Assembly: GCF_014638275.1 (NCBI RefSeq)
Contig: NZ_BMFJ01000001.1
Location: 868,001-932,000, forward strand
Direction of reading: 5' to 3'
Length of the DNA stretch: 64,000 bases
Origin: Primorskyibacter flagellatus
Lineage (GTDB): Bacteria; Pseudomonadota; Alphaproteobacteria; Rhodobacterales; Rhodobacteraceae
The notes under the pieces were generated by a model. It ran no database searches and had not been told where the DNA came from. It saw only the letters and a program-made list of their open reading frames with translations. Made by a program: the position numbers and the translations under genes. The stretch's first letter is position 1; the number at the start of each line of letters is the position of its first letter. Positions 1 through 10,128 of the stretch are shown here, piece after piece.

Positions 1-488
1 GCCCGTACGCCTGCAGTCGCCAGCGCGTTCACAAAGTCGCGGGCCTGTTCGCGGGTCCCGGTGAAAAGGCCGGGTTCGGAGAAAGCGCGCCGGCGGGCGT
101 TGGTGGCGGCGGTGCTGGGCAGGCCGGTGTTCTCGGCCACCTCGGAATCGGTCATGTCGCCGAAGCCGCGGAACAGGGCACGCAGATCGCCCGGAATGGT
201 ATCGAGCGCGGCGCGAAGATCCCGGTAGGCATCGCCGGTCTCATCGGGCGTGGCGCGGGGCGGCAGCAGACCGGCACCGTTTTCGACGATGGCGGGACAG
301 GCGGCGAGGCGCATCTCCTCCCGCAGGGGGGCGATCTCTGCGGCGGTCTTGGAGGAGGCGATGACCACCGGCACCCCCATGGCGCGGAGGCGGGACAGGG
401 CGGGCAGGGCGGCGGTCCAGCTGTAGTCGTGATGATCCAGCAGGGTGCCGTCGAGATCGGTGAAGACGAGGAGGGGCGGGACGGACAT
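1..488 (-). CDS. HAD-IIB phosphatase, mannosyl-3-phosphoglycerate phosphatase-like (partial, 3' end outside window)
   Basis: About 162 N-terminal residues are visible; the gene runs off the left edge. After the ATG at 488 comes LLVFTDLDGTLLDH, the HAD motif I with its nucleophile and acid/base Asp pair, and then VVIASSKTAAEI, which fits motif II of the HAD-IIB phosphatases (S/T in a SSKT context is typical of mannosyl-3-phosphoglycerate phosphatases). That family dephosphorylates mannosyl-3-phosphoglycerate to the compatible solute mannosylglycerate in the cytoplasm. The synthase partner, if any, lies outside the window, so substrate is inference. The catalytic Lys and last Asp motifs cannot be checked here. 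It is transcribed away from the tRNA-Val. Confidence 0.75.
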   Translation of the reverse strand, partial: MSVPPLLVFTDLDGTLLDHHDYSWTAALPALSRLRAMGVPVVIASSKTAAEIAPLREEMRLAACPAIVENGAGLLPPRATPDETGDAYRDLRAALDTIPGDLRALFRGFGDMTDSEVAENTGLPSTAATNARRRAFSEPGLFTGTREQARDFVNALATAGVR

Positions 489-495
489 ATGGCTC

Positions 496-525
496 TTGCG
501 GGGCGCGGGGGGCTTTTGCTATGGG
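496..525 (+). promoter_or_regulatory. Possible promoter of tRNA-Val
   Basis: TTGCGG at 496-501 and TATGGG at 520-525 are 18 bp apart and end about 10 bp before the tRNA. The -10 is only a partial match, so this is a weak prediction supported mainly by position. Confidence 0.35.
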
Positions 526-535
526 CTGCCGGGTC

Positions 536-611
<76 letters not shown>

Positions 612-810
612 TCCCTTTACAAACAATTTCGCACCGAGAGGCGCTATGTGGTCCGATACCTGGCGACAGTCGCCACGGATCGGGCAGGATTGGTGACGCA
701 GTTTAGCAACAAGTGACCCTGCGGCAGGATCCGGCCCAAAAATCGGTTGCTTAAATTATGGCGAGAATGCGACCTTGGCTGCGACCGCGGAATTTACAGG
801 GTGATATTTA
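612..810 (+). other. Intergenic leader of the autotransporter
   Basis: About 200 bp without a gene. It contains a perfect odd palindrome, TGGCGACAGTCGCCA, at 661-675 (7-bp arms around one base), which could be an operator or a short stem after the tRNA. A relatively AT-rich stretch at 745-765 lies before the gene, and AGGGTGA about 6 bp before the ATG at 811 is the ribosome binding site. No convincing -35/-10 pair was found. Confidence 0.5.
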
Positions 811-3800
811 ATGTCTGGCCACATTCAGTCCGGTGCCGTGCGCAGATCTTCCAAACGCGCGCAGTTCCTGTCCACCACGATCCTCGTCACGTTGCTGTCC
901 GGTCCGGCGCTGGCGGATTCACTGACCTGGAACCCGGCGGGCGATCCTCCGGGGGCGTCGACCGGGGGCAACGGTGACTGGGATACCGCGACGGGGAACT
1001 GGGACAACGGGGTGGCCAACGGGCTGAACTTCGTCAATGGCGCGGATGACGTCACCTTCACCGGCACGGGCGATGTCATCTCGATCAACAACGGCGGCAC
1101 GACGGTCAACCCGTTGTCGCTGAGCTTCGGGGCGGACGGGGTCACGATCAACGGGCCGGATGCGCTGAACGTGGCCGGGTCGATCACCTTCACCAACGGC
1201 GCCTTCGGGGCGACCATCAATGCGGAGATGGAGGGGGCTCTGACCTTCAACTCCGCCGGGACGCTCACGCTGACCGCCAACAACAGCGCGAACTTCAACG
1301 GATCTCACCAGGTCGGCTCCGCCGGGACGCTGGTGATCGACAACGACAACGCGCTTGGTGACGGCACCGGCAACCTTGCCATCAGCGGGGCGGCCACGGT
1401 GGACGTGACCGGTAACAACCTTGCCATCAACGACATTTCCGTGAGCGGGAACAGCAACCTCTCCGGCGGCACGGTCACGGTCGGCGGGCAGGCCCTGCTT
1501 CTCGACGGAACGGTGTCCTCGACCCTGCAGGGCGCAGGCAACGTTGTGACCAATACCGGGACCACGACGCTGAACGGCGGGCAGATCAGCGTCACCGGCA
1601 CGACCACGGTCAGCGGCGGGACCCTGAACGTCGACGCCACCTCGGTGATCGGCGCGACAACGACCGTCGCCGTGAACGGCGGCACGCTTGCCAACGCCGG
1701 GACGATCGGCGCCGACACGACGGTCAACACGGGCGGTACCTTCGATTCCTCCGGCACCACGGGGAACGTGACGGTCGCGGGCGGCACGCTGAACCAGACC
1801 GCGGGCACCATCGCCACGCTGGACAGCAACAACGCGGGATCGGTGTCCAACCTGACGGGCGGGGCCGTCACCGGCACGACGACGATCAGCAACGGCACGG
1901 TCAATGTCGGCGACGGCGCGAACGACGGAACGCTGACCGGGACCACGACGCTGAGCGGCGGGACGCTGAACGTCAACAGCGGCACGGTCGGCACGGTGAA
2001 CGGGTCGGCGGGCAACATGAATGTCGCCGAGACCGGCAACCCGACCAGTGTCGGGGCGGTAACCAACTCCGGCATGACGCTGACGCAGACGGGGGGCACG
2101 ATCGCCTCGCTCGCCAGCAACAACGCGGGGGCGGTGTCGAACATCAACGGCGGCGAAGTCAGCGGCACCACCACCATCACCAACGGTACGGTGAGCGTGG
2201 GCGGCGGCACGCTGACCGGCGCGACCTCGGTCGCCACCGGCACGCTGAACGTGACCAGCGGGACAACCGGCGCGGTGGACATCGCCAGCGGCGCGGTCAA
2301 CATCAGCGGCACGCTCGGCGGGACCACGGTCGGGGCCGTCACCAACTCCGGCGGGACTTTGACGCAGACCGGCGGGACGGTGGCATCGCTCGCGAGCGAC
2401 AACGCGGCGTCGGTGTCCAACATCAACGGCGGCGAGATCAGCGGCACAACGTCCGTCACCAGCGGCACGGTGAACGTCGGTGGCGGCACGCTGACCGGAG
2501 CCAGCAGCGTCGGTGGTACCGGTACGCTGGCCATCACCAGCGGCACTGTCGGGGCGGTCAGCGGTATCGCCGGCACGCTGAACATCAGCGGCTCACTGGC
2601 GGGAACCACCGTCGGTGCGGTGTCGACCAACGGCACGTCGGTGACCATGTCGGGCGGTACGGTGGACAGCTTTACCACGGCGGGCGGGCCGGTTGCGCTG
2701 AACGGCGGCCAGATCACCAACGCGGCAAACCTGAACGGCGGGGCGGTGACCATCGCCGGGGCCGACATCCAGGGCACCACCACGGTCGACGGCGCGTCCG
2801 TGACCATGAACTCGGGCACACTGGCGGGCATGCAGGTGACGTCGGGCGACGTTACGGTGAACAACGGCACGACCGGGGCAGTGACCAACAACGCCACCTT
2901 CACCCTGACCGGCGGCACACTGGGCGCGGTGACCAACACCAACACCTTCATCCACTCCGGCGGCACCGCCGGAAGCATGAACAACTCCGGCACCTACCGG
3001 CTGACCGGGGCAGGCACGCCGTCGGTGACGGGCAACGTCACCAACTCCGGCACGCTCGACGCGGCGACGGATGCGGGGGCGCAGAGCCTGACGGTCGGCG
3101 GGTTCTTCGACCATTCCGGAAACATCACCGATGCGGGCGGGCTGTCGATCACGGCCGGGTCGGTGATCCTGCGGTCGGGCGCGCTGTTCAACGGCACCAA
3201 CGACCTTGACGGGGGCATCCAGTTCTCCGGGCCCGTCACCAACGAAGCGGACCTTGACGTGACCGGCGCGATGACCCTGACCGGGGCGCTGGTCAATAGC
3301 GCGACCGGGGTGCTCGACATAGGGTCGGCGGTGGCCATGGGCGCCAACGCGGTGACCAACAACGGGACGATGAACGTGCTCGCCGCCGGGACGGTGACGA
3401 CCACGGGCGGCGTGACGAACAACGCGACGATGGACGTGGACGGCACCGTCGACGGCGGCGTCGCCAACGCGGCGGGCGCGGGGCTGAACCTTGCCGGGAC
3501 GATCACCGGCGATCTCGGCAACTCCGGCACCACGGTGGTGGACGGTGCGGCCAGCGTGAACGGTACGACGACGAACGCCAGCACAGGCACCTTCACGGTG
3601 AACGCGGGGCAGAGCCTGACGACGCCGACGCTCACCAACTCCGGCACCTTCACCCTGAACGGCGACCTGCTTGGCGGGACGACGATCACCAACAGCCTGG
3701 CCTCCGGTGTCTTCAGCCTGGGCGCGGCGGGCAGCATCACCGCGGCGGACACCCTGCTGAACCAGGGCGGGGCGAGCTTTTCCATGGCCACCGGGTCCAC

Positions 3801-6606
3801 CGCGGGCTTCACCGGGTCGATCAACAGCCCGGTGGACGGCATCGCGGGCAGCGTCGTGAACACCGGCGCCGGCAGCACGGTCACCGTGGGCGGCGCGCTG
3901 ACGGCGGCAAGCGGGGTGGTCAACGAAAGCTCTGCCTCGATGACGGTTTCGGGGGGCGGCGTGATCAACGGAGATGTTACCAACTCCCGCAGCGCGGGGC
4001 TCGACATCGACGGTACCGTCGCCGGGTCCGTCACCAACCAGACCTCGGGGACCGTGGCCCACTCCGGCACGATTACCGGCGACCTGAACAACCTTGTCAC
4101 GGGCGTCACGACCGTGGACGGCGATGCCGCGGTCAACGGAACGACCGACAACGCCGGCACGCTGACGGTCAACGCGGGCAACACGCTGACGACGCCGGTG
4201 CTGAACAACACCGGCACCACGACGGTGAACGGGGACCTTGCCGGGTCCACCGCGATCACCAACACGCAGGCGGCGGGCAACATCGGCCAGATGACCGTTT
4301 CGGGCACCGGGACGATCACGGGCGGCGGCGCGCTGATCAACAACTCGGACGCGGATTTCACGGCTGCCAACGGGTCGACCGTGGGTGTTGCAAGCATCCA
4401 GAACACCGACACCGGCAGCACGGTCGCGCTGAATGGCACGGCCAACGTGACCGGAGCGATCACCAACGAAACCGATGCGACGATGACGGTTGCCGCAACC
4501 GGCGTCGTGACGGCCGGCGGCGCACTGATCAACCAGAGCGCGGCGGACATCACCACCGCGGCCGGGTCGTCGGTCACGGCGGACAGTGTGCTCAACACCG
4601 GGGCGGGAACCGCGTTCAACCTGGCTGGCACGCTGACGTCAACCAATGACGTGGTGAACGCGAACAGCGCCGCGCTGACCGTGGCCACCACCGGGACGGT
4701 CACCGGCAACGTGGTCAACCAGTCCGGGGCCACGCTGACCCATGGCGGGACGATCGATGGCACGCTCGACAACTCTGCCACCACCATCGTGAACGGCCCG
4801 GCGACGGTGACCGGGGCGACCACGAACTCCGGTGCGCTGACCGTCAACACCGGCGCGTCCCTGACGACGCCGATGCTTGGCAACACCGGCACCGCCACCT
4901 TCAACGGAGATCTCGCGGGCGCGCTCACCAACTCCGGCACGTCGACGTTCAACGGCAATCTGACGGGGTCGGCGACGAACAGCGCGGCGGGCACGCTGAA
5001 CTTCTCGGGGGCCAGCACCATCGGCGGCGCGGGCACGGTGGACAACGCAGGGACCATGAACGTGACCGGCACGATGACCGGGGGGACGACCTCCAACTCC
5101 GGGACCCTGAACCTGACCGGCGGCGCGAACAACGTCACCAGCGCGGGCACCCTGAACGCCACCGGCGCCACGACGACCGAGGGTCTGACGACCCAGGCCG
5201 GCAGTACGCTGAACCTGAACGACGGGGTGTCGGGATCGACGCTGACCGTCAACGGCAACGCGGATCTGAGCGGTACAGGCAACGTCGACATCAGCCTGGC
5301 GACCAACTCCACCTCCGGCGACGCCATCATCGCGACGGGCACGCTGACCGGTACGAACTACAACCTGAACTTCAGCAACACGGGCGGCGCCAGCGGCGGT
5401 AACGTGAACGTCACGGTGCTTCAGTACACGGGCGCCAACACGCTGACTTTCGGGACCGTGACAGGCCTCGGCTCCTCTGGTTCGTTCGACTACGTGCTGG
5501 TCGACGACGGGGTCGGGACGGTCAGCGTGCAGTCCTCCCTGTCTTCGGGCGTCGGTTCGCTCGGTGCCACCGTGGGTCTGACGCAGAGCCTGATCGGCAC
5601 GATCATCAATCGTCCGACGAGCCCCTTCGTCGCCGGCTTCGTGCCTGAAGAGGGCGGCAATCCCTGCGGCAACGGTGGATGGGCACGCCTGACCGGCGGG
5701 CGGGCAGATGCGGAGGGCGACTTCTCCAATGCCACGGGCCAGTCCGGCACCACGCCGATCGGGCTGAACTACGGCGGTATCCAGGTCGGCGCCGACCTCG
5801 CCTGCTTTGACGGGTATTACGACGGCTGGAACATGGCTTTCGGGACCATCGGCGGGGTCAACAAGGGCAAGACCTCCAACCCGGTCTTCGGGGTGAACGC
5901 GGTGACCGGGGTGCTTGATCCGACCAACACCCTGTCGCTGACCAAGACCGAATTCACCCAGACCTATGGCGGCGTCTACATGTCCGCCAACCGGGGCCGG
6001 TTCTTCGCAGACCTTCAGTATCGTTATGAGGATACGGAGTTCTCTACCACCAACACGGCGACGGCGGCAGGCAACCCGACTCTTGGTCTGAACAACACCA
6101 AGTACAAGAGCGAGGCGAACACGATCTCCGGTTCGCTCGGCTACGCCTTCCCGATCGAACGGGTGTCGGGGCTGGCCTTCGTACCAACCGCCGGTTTCGC
6201 GATCACCAAAACCAAGCTCGACAACATCGTGAACGCCTCGGGCGACGTTCTGGCGACGCAGGACCGGACCAGCCGCACCGCCTTTGCCGGGGCGACGCTG
6301 TCGCGCAGCCGGATCGCCGAGGACGGGCAGAGCGCCATCAACTACTTTGCGACGGCGACCTACTACCACGATTTCTCGGACGAGTTGCAGGGCACCTTCA
6401 CCTCGGCCGGGACCCCGTCGAGCTTCACCATCGACAACCTCGGCTCCTACGGGGAACTCAGCGCCGGTATCAACTATACCAAGCTGCTGAACCCCGGGCA
6501 GCTTGGCCGGGCGCGGCAGTTCGATGCCTCGCTCCGGGTCGATGGCCGCAAGAGCGGGAACCTGGAAAGCTGGGGCATCACCGGACAGGTCCGGTTCCAG
6601 TTCTGA
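811..6606 (+). CDS. Large autotransporter (type Va) with repetitive passenger
   Basis: A 1,931-residue type V secreted surface protein. An extended signal peptide (charged RRSSKRAQ, hydrophobic core, predicted cleavage after ALA near residue 36) precedes a passenger of roughly residues 37-1600 made almost entirely of Gly, Thr, Asn, Ser, Val and Ala in short repeats such as GGTLTGTTTLSGGTLNV, as expected for a right-handed beta-helix. The last ~300 residues form the outer-membrane beta barrel, with alternating aromatic strands, and end in VRFQF, the terminal Phe recognised by the BAM complex. Two Cys (NPCGNGG and DLACFDG) lie at the start of the barrel. I see no protease or adhesin catalytic motif, so function is open (adhesion or biofilm are plausible). 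It is monocistronic, with its own terminator. Confidence 0.92.
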   Translation: MSGHIQSGAVRRSSKRAQFLSTTILVTLLSGPALADSLTWNPAGDPPGASTGGNGDWDTATGNWDNGVANGLNFVNGADDVTFTGTGDVISINNGGTTVNPLSLSFGADGVTINGPDALNVAGSITFTNGAFGATINAEMEGALTFNSAGTLTLTANNSANFNGSHQVGSAGTLVIDNDNALGDGTGNLAISGAATVDVTGNNLAINDISVSGNSNLSGGTVTVGGQALLLDGTVSSTLQGAGNVVTNTGTTTLNGGQISVTGTTTVSGGTLNVDATSVIGATTTVAVNGGTLANAGTIGADTTVNTGGTFDSSGTTGNVTVAGGTLNQTAGTIATLDSNNAGSVSNLTGGAVTGTTTISNGTVNVGDGANDGTLTGTTTLSGGTLNVNSGTVGTVNGSAGNMNVAETGNPTSVGAVTNSGMTLTQTGGTIASLASNNAGAVSNINGGEVSGTTTITNGTVSVGGGTLTGATSVATGTLNVTSGTTGAVDIASGAVNISGTLGGTTVGAVTNSGGTLTQTGGTVASLASDNAASVSNINGGEISGTTSVTSGTVNVGGGTLTGASSVGGTGTLAITSGTVGAVSGIAGTLNISGSLAGTTVGAVSTNGTSVTMSGGTVDSFTTAGGPVALNGGQITNAANLNGGAVTIAGADIQGTTTVDGASVTMNSGTLAGMQVTSGDVTVNNGTTGAVTNNATFTLTGGTLGAVTNTNTFIHSGGTAGSMNNSGTYRLTGAGTPSVTGNVTNSGTLDAATDAGAQSLTVGGFFDHSGNITDAGGLSITAGSVILRSGALFNGTNDLDGGIQFSGPVTNEADLDVTGAMTLTGALVNSATGVLDIGSAVAMGANAVTNNGTMNVLAAGTVTTTGGVTNNATMDVDGTVDGGVANAAGAGLNLAGTITGDLGNSGTTVVDGAASVNGTTTNASTGTFTVNAGQSLTTPTLTNSGTFTLNGDLLGGTTITNSLASGVFSLGAAGSITAADTLLNQGGASFSMATGSTAGFTGSINSPVDGIAGSVVNTGAGSTVTVGGALTAASGVVNESSASMTVSGGGVINGDVTNSRSAGLDIDGTVAGSVTNQTSGTVAHSGTITGDLNNLVTGVTTVDGDAAVNGTTDNAGTLTVNAGNTLTTPVLNNTGTTTVNGDLAGSTAITNTQAAGNIGQMTVSGTGTITGGGALINNSDADFTAANGSTVGVASIQNTDTGSTVALNGTANVTGAITNETDATMTVAATGVVTAGGALINQSAADITTAAGSSVTADSVLNTGAGTAFNLAGTLTSTNDVVNANSAALTVATTGTVTGNVVNQSGATLTHGGTIDGTLDNSATTIVNGPATVTGATTNSGALTVNTGASLTTPMLGNTGTATFNGDLAGALTNSGTSTFNGNLTGSATNSAAGTLNFSGASTIGGAGTVDNAGTMNVTGTMTGGTTSNSGTLNLTGGANNVTSAGTLNATGATTTEGLTTQAGSTLNLNDGVSGSTLTVNGNADLSGTGNVDISLATNSTSGDAIIATGTLTGTNYNLNFSNTGGASGGNVNVTVLQYTGANTLTFGTVTGLGSSGSFDYVLVDDGVGTVSVQSSLSSGVGSLGATVGLTQSLIGTIINRPTSPFVAGFVPEEGGNPCGNGGWARLTGGRADAEGDFSNATGQSGTTPIGLNYGGIQVGADLACFDGYYDGWNMAFGTIGGVNKGKTSNPVFGVNAVTGVLDPTNTLSLTKTEFTQTYGGVYMSANRGRFFADLQYRYEDTEFSTTNTATAAGNPTLGLNNTKYKSEANTISGSLGYAFPIERVSGLAFVPTAGFAITKTKLDNIVNASGDVLATQDRTSRTAFAGATLSRSRIAEDGQSAINYFATATYYHDFSDELQGTFTSAGTPSSFTIDNLGSYGELSAGINYTKLLNPGQLGRARQFDASLRVDGRKSGNLESWGITGQVRFQF
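2053..2613 (+). repeat. Two tandem ~280-bp repeats inside the autotransporter passenger
   Basis: A 93-residue unit starting GAVTNSGMTLTQTGG at nucleotide 2053 is followed by a 94-residue unit starting GAVTNSGGTLTQTGG at 2332. Both share SNINGGE(V/I)SGTT, GGGTLTGA and a terminal (L/A)GGTTV-like stretch. A degenerate third start (GAVSTNG) follows at about 2614. The passenger evidently grows by unequal duplication. Confidence 0.8.
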
Positions 6607-6625
6607 TCCGGGGCACATCTTCTGA

Positions 6626-6654
6626 ACCGCCGGGCCGCGCGCCCGGCGGTTTTT
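6626..6654 (+). terminator. Rho-independent terminator of the autotransporter
   Basis: A perfect 10-bp stem, ACCGCCGGGC with GCCCGGCGGT, encloses the loop CGCGC and is followed by a run of five T. It lies 20 bp after the stop codon. Confidence 0.92.
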
Positions 6655-6825
6655 GCGTAAAGGTGTTGGCGGATGCCGCTCACAGTCGTAGGTTGCCCGC
6701 GTCGGCGCGGGACCGGCACGGGACGGGCGGGGGACTTCGCTTGACCGTGGACCCCGGCGCGGACAAAAATGTATTTGCAGAACGACGGTTAGACAGGCCG
6801 GGCATAGTGGGAGACCGTTGAGGGA

Positions 6826-8157
6826 ATGTCGCGATTCAGCAAGGTGGTCTGGAGGGAAGGGCTGTTTCTAAAGCCGCAGCACCTTCAACAGGCGGACAGA
6901 TACGTCGAACGGCTGATCGCGGCGCGGACCGAACACCTCACGCCCTATCCCTGGGGTATCGTGGAATTCGAGGTCGACGACGCGCAGTTGCGGCAGGGTC
7001 GTCTGGGGCTCGCCAAGATCAGCGGGATCATGCCGGACGGGATGCCCTTTGCCGCGCCGCAGATCAACGACCTTCCGCGCGAGATCGATGTGCCGGAGGA
7101 GGCCATCGGCAAGACCATCTGGCTGACCCTGCCGAACGCGCCGCAGAACGGGCAGGAGATGGGGCTGCTGGAGGACAAGGGCACCCGCTACGTGATCCGG
7201 GAGGAGACCAAGGTGGTCGACAATTCGCTCGCCAGCCGGAACGAGGAGGCGCTGGAAATCGCCGTCCCCCGGCTGGAACTGTCGATCCGCGACAAGGCGC
7301 CGGACGGGTTCCAGGCGATCTGTCTTGGCCGGGTGTCGGATGTGCGCGACGGGACGGTGGTGACGCTGGACCAGACCGTGCCCCCTGTCGGGCTGGTGCT
7401 GGACTGCCACCGCGCGTACCAGGGATACCTCAAGACGACGATCGGCGCGATCGAGGCGCGGCTCGAGGTTCTGGAGCGCTATGCGGCCGATCCCAGTTCC
7501 GCAGGGGGAATGCAGGACAAGGACTACCTGATGCTGATGGTGCTGAACCGGGTGCTGCCGGTCCTGCGCCACCTTCAGAACCTGCCCTGGGTGCATCCGG
7601 AGCGGCTGTACGAACAGCTGCTGGCTCTGGCCGGGGAACTGACGACCTTCGAGGATCAGGACCGCAAGGTGCGCGACTATGGCCGTTACCGGCACGATCA
7701 GCCGAAGGATACGTTCTCTCCGCTGATCGCGGACATCCGGCGGCTTCTGTCACGCGACGTGGGCCGGGCGCTGCGGCTGCCGCTGGAACATCGCGGCGAC
7801 AACCGGTTCCGCGCCGATGTGAACGACCCGAACCTGTTCGCGACCGCCAGCTTCGTGATCGAGGTGAAGGCCGATCTGCCGCTGACCCAGATCCAGCAGC
7901 AGTTCCCGAGCTTCTGCAAGTTCGGCCCCGCGTCGCGGATGCGGGACCTGATCGTCAACAACCTGCCGGGGATCACCCTGGTGCACACGCCAAACCCGCC
8001 GCCCCAGATCCGGGTGGTGGCCAACCACGTCTACTTCGTCATCGACAAGATGAATCCGCTGTGGCGGGATTTCTCGACGGCGCCCACCATCGGGTTGCAG
8101 ATCGCCGGGGCCTGGCCGGGGCTGGAGCTGGAGCTGTGGGCGATACCGGGGAAATAA
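6826..8157 (+). CDS. tssK: T6SS baseplate protein TssK
   Basis: A 443-residue member of the TssK/ImpJ/VasE family, the baseplate connector that links the TssE-F-G wedge to the TssL-TssM membrane complex on the cytoplasmic side. It opens with the family signature VVWREGLFLKPQHLQQ, where the HLQQ stretch is conserved, and carries the typical C-terminal VANHVYFVID region. Length is normal. It is first in the forward arm; tssL starts 3 bp after its stop. A GGGAG at 6809-6813 and an AGGGA just before the ATG are the only ribosome-binding candidates, so the start is likely but not certain. Confidence 0.95.
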   Translation: MSRFSKVVWREGLFLKPQHLQQADRYVERLIAARTEHLTPYPWGIVEFEVDDAQLRQGRLGLAKISGIMPDGMPFAAPQINDLPREIDVPEEAIGKTIWLTLPNAPQNGQEMGLLEDKGTRYVIREETKVVDNSLASRNEEALEIAVPRLELSIRDKAPDGFQAICLGRVSDVRDGTVVTLDQTVPPVGLVLDCHRAYQGYLKTTIGAIEARLEVLERYAADPSSAGGMQDKDYLMLMVLNRVLPVLRHLQNLPWVHPERLYEQLLALAGELTTFEDQDRKVRDYGRYRHDQPKDTFSPLIADIRRLLSRDVGRALRLPLEHRGDNRFRADVNDPNLFATASFVIEVKADLPLTQIQQQFPSFCKFGPASRMRDLIVNNLPGITLVHTPNPPPQIRVVANHVYFVIDKMNPLWRDFSTAPTIGLQIAGAWPGLELELWAIPGK

Positions 8158-8160
8158 GCC

Positions 8161-10128
8161 ATGGCCGCTGACAACGACGACGACCGCACGGTATTCGGAC
8201 AGAAGCTGCCGCCGCAGGCGCCGCGGCCAGGCCAGGCTCCGGGGCAGCCGCCGGCGCAACAGCCTCCGGCGCAGGGTCAGGGGCAGGGTGAGGGGGACCG
8301 GACCGTCTTCGGCATGCGGGTGCCGCCGCAGCAGCCCGCGCCGCCGCCGCAGGCACCCTATCCGCCGCAGCAGCCTCCGGCGCATCCTCAGGGGGGGCAA
8401 CAGCCCTATCCGCAACCGCCGTATCCGCCCGCGCAACCGCCGCAGGGCGGTTACCCGCAGCCGCCCTATCCGCAACCGCCGCAGCCCCCGGCCTATGGTC
8501 AGCAGCCGCCCTACGGCCAGCCGCCGCAGCAGCCCTATCCGGCACCGCAGCCACCCGCGCGGGGCGGGGACGACACATGGTTCGGGGGGCGCGTGCCGGG
8601 GTCGGCCCCGTCTCCCCAGGTGCCGCCGCATCAGGCACCCCCGTCGCATGGACAACCGTCCTATCCGCAGCCGCCCTACGCGCCGCCGCCGCAGGGTCAG
8701 TTCCCGCCGTCCAATTCCGGCTGGACCCAGTCCCCGCAGGGCTATCCCGCACCGTCCTATCCGCAGCATCCGCCGCAACAGCCACCCGCGCCGGGCTATC
8801 CGAACTGGTCGTCGGGCGCGCAGCACGTGGATCCGCAGTTTCCCTCGGCTCAGCGTCCGCAGGCCGCGCCGCGTGCCCCGTCGGTGCCACGCATCGCCTT
8901 CAACGACGCGCTGCGCGGGGCGGGGCTGGACATCGGCACCTCGTCCAACCCGATCATCGCCGCGGCGTCGGACCTGCTGATCCTGCTTGGCCGCCTGCGC
9001 ACCGGCATGGTGGAGATGCAGGCGATCCCGCTGCGCGACCACGTCGTGCGGGAAATCAACAGCTTCGTGCAGAAGGCCCAGTCCGCCGGCATCGCGCCCG
9101 AGGATATCGAGGTCGCGCGCTATGCGCTGGCCGCCACCGCGGACGACATCGTGCAGACGGTTCCGGGGTCCGATCCGGGCTACTGGGCACAGTTCTCCAT
9201 GGCGGCCGAACTGCTGAACGACCGGTCCGCTGGGATCGGGTTCTTCGCGCGGCTCGACCAGGTGATCGGGCTGGCGCATCAGCGGCGGCACGTTCTTGAG
9301 CTGATGTTCGTCTGCCTCTCTCTCGGGTTCGAGGGCAAGTACCGGACCGAACCGAACGGGGCCGTGGCGCTGACCCGCCTGCGCAACGAGGTCTACCAGA
9401 GACTGCGGGCCGCGACGCCGCGCCCCGGTCAGGACGTGTCGGTGCGCTGGACCCCGGTGATCCTGGGCGGGCGGCGGCGGAGTTCCGTGCTGCCGATGTG
9501 GATCGTCGGCGGGGTGGCGGCGGCGATGGTGGTTGCATTGTTCGCCACGCTGTCGTGGATCCTGTCGACGGAGGCGCAGGCGGCGCAGGGCCGGATCCTT
9601 GCCCTGCACAACCCGGCGGACCGTCCGATCATCCAGGCGACCGGAGAGGTCAAGCGCACCGAATACGAGGCAGAGGCCCCCGCGCAGCTGGACCGGATCA
9701 AGGGCCAGCTTTCCGAGGAGATCGCCGACGGCCGGCTCAATGTGGAGATCAAGGGCGACTACATCGCCATCCGCGTCGGGCCTGTGCTGCGGTTCAAGTC
9801 GGGCTCGGCCGATCTGAGCGAGGATTTCTCAGCCATGGCCAAGATCATCGCGGCGGTGCTGGAATCCGAACCCGGCGAAATCGTGGTGGAGGGGCATTCC
9901 GACAACATCCCGCTGCGCGGCACCGGGCGCTACAAGACCAACGAGGCGCTGTCGGAGGCGCGGGCCGGTACGGTCCGTGACCTGCTGGTGCAGACGCTGA
10001 GCGATCCGACCCGTGCCACCATCGTCGGCGTCGGGCCGAACCAGCCGCTCGATACCGAAAACACGCCCGAGGCGCGGGCCAAGAACCGCCGGGTGGAAAT
10101 CCTTCTGAGGCAGGAACAGAAGCAATGA
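8161..10128 (+). CDS. tssL: T6SS inner-membrane protein TssL with C-terminal OmpA domain
   Basis: 655 residues in three parts. Residues 1-240 are a Pro/Gln-rich cytoplasmic tail (YPQPPYP-type repeats). Residues ~243-430 are the DotU/IcmH-like cytoplasmic hook, followed by one transmembrane helix (~443-466, PMWIVGGVAAAMVVALF). Residues ~540-650 are an OmpA-type peptidoglycan-binding domain with VEGHSDNIPLRG and a NRRVEILL end. The tail carries three related motifs, DDDRTVFG (Thr10), GDRTVFG (Thr48) and GDDTWFGG (Thr139), candidate phosphothreonine sites for PpkA and the FHA protein TagH; an equivalent TssL site is established in Agrobacterium. The fused OmpA domain may anchor the complex to the wall. 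It overlaps tssM by ATGA. Confidence 0.95.
   Translation: MAADNDDDRTVFGQKLPPQAPRPGQAPGQPPAQQPPAQGQGQGEGDRTVFGMRVPPQQPAPPPQAPYPPQQPPAHPQGGQQPYPQPPYPPAQPPQGGYPQPPYPQPPQPPAYGQQPPYGQPPQQPYPAPQPPARGGDDTWFGGRVPGSAPSPQVPPHQAPPSHGQPSYPQPPYAPPPQGQFPPSNSGWTQSPQGYPAPSYPQHPPQQPPAPGYPNWSSGAQHVDPQFPSAQRPQAAPRAPSVPRIAFNDALRGAGLDIGTSSNPIIAAASDLLILLGRLRTGMVEMQAIPLRDHVVREINSFVQKAQSAGIAPEDIEVARYALAATADDIVQTVPGSDPGYWAQFSMAAELLNDRSAGIGFFARLDQVIGLAHQRRHVLELMFVCLSLGFEGKYRTEPNGAVALTRLRNEVYQRLRAATPRPGQDVSVRWTPVILGGRRRSSVLPMWIVGGVAAAMVVALFATLSWILSTEAQAAQGRILALHNPADRPIIQATGEVKRTEYEAEAPAQLDRIKGQLSEEIADGRLNVEIKGDYIAIRVGPVLRFKSGSADLSEDFSAMAKIIAAVLESEPGEIVVEGHSDNIPLRGTGRYKTNEALSEARAGTVRDLLVQTLSDPTRATIVGVGPNQPLDTENTPEARAKNRRVEILLRQEQKQ

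Noticed and set aside
825..6618. Several long open frames antisense to the autotransporter (up to 782 residues)
   Set aside because: They mirror the high-GC repetitive coding strand, are rich in Val/Pro/Ala without domain structure, and the forward frame has a signal peptide, barrel and terminator.
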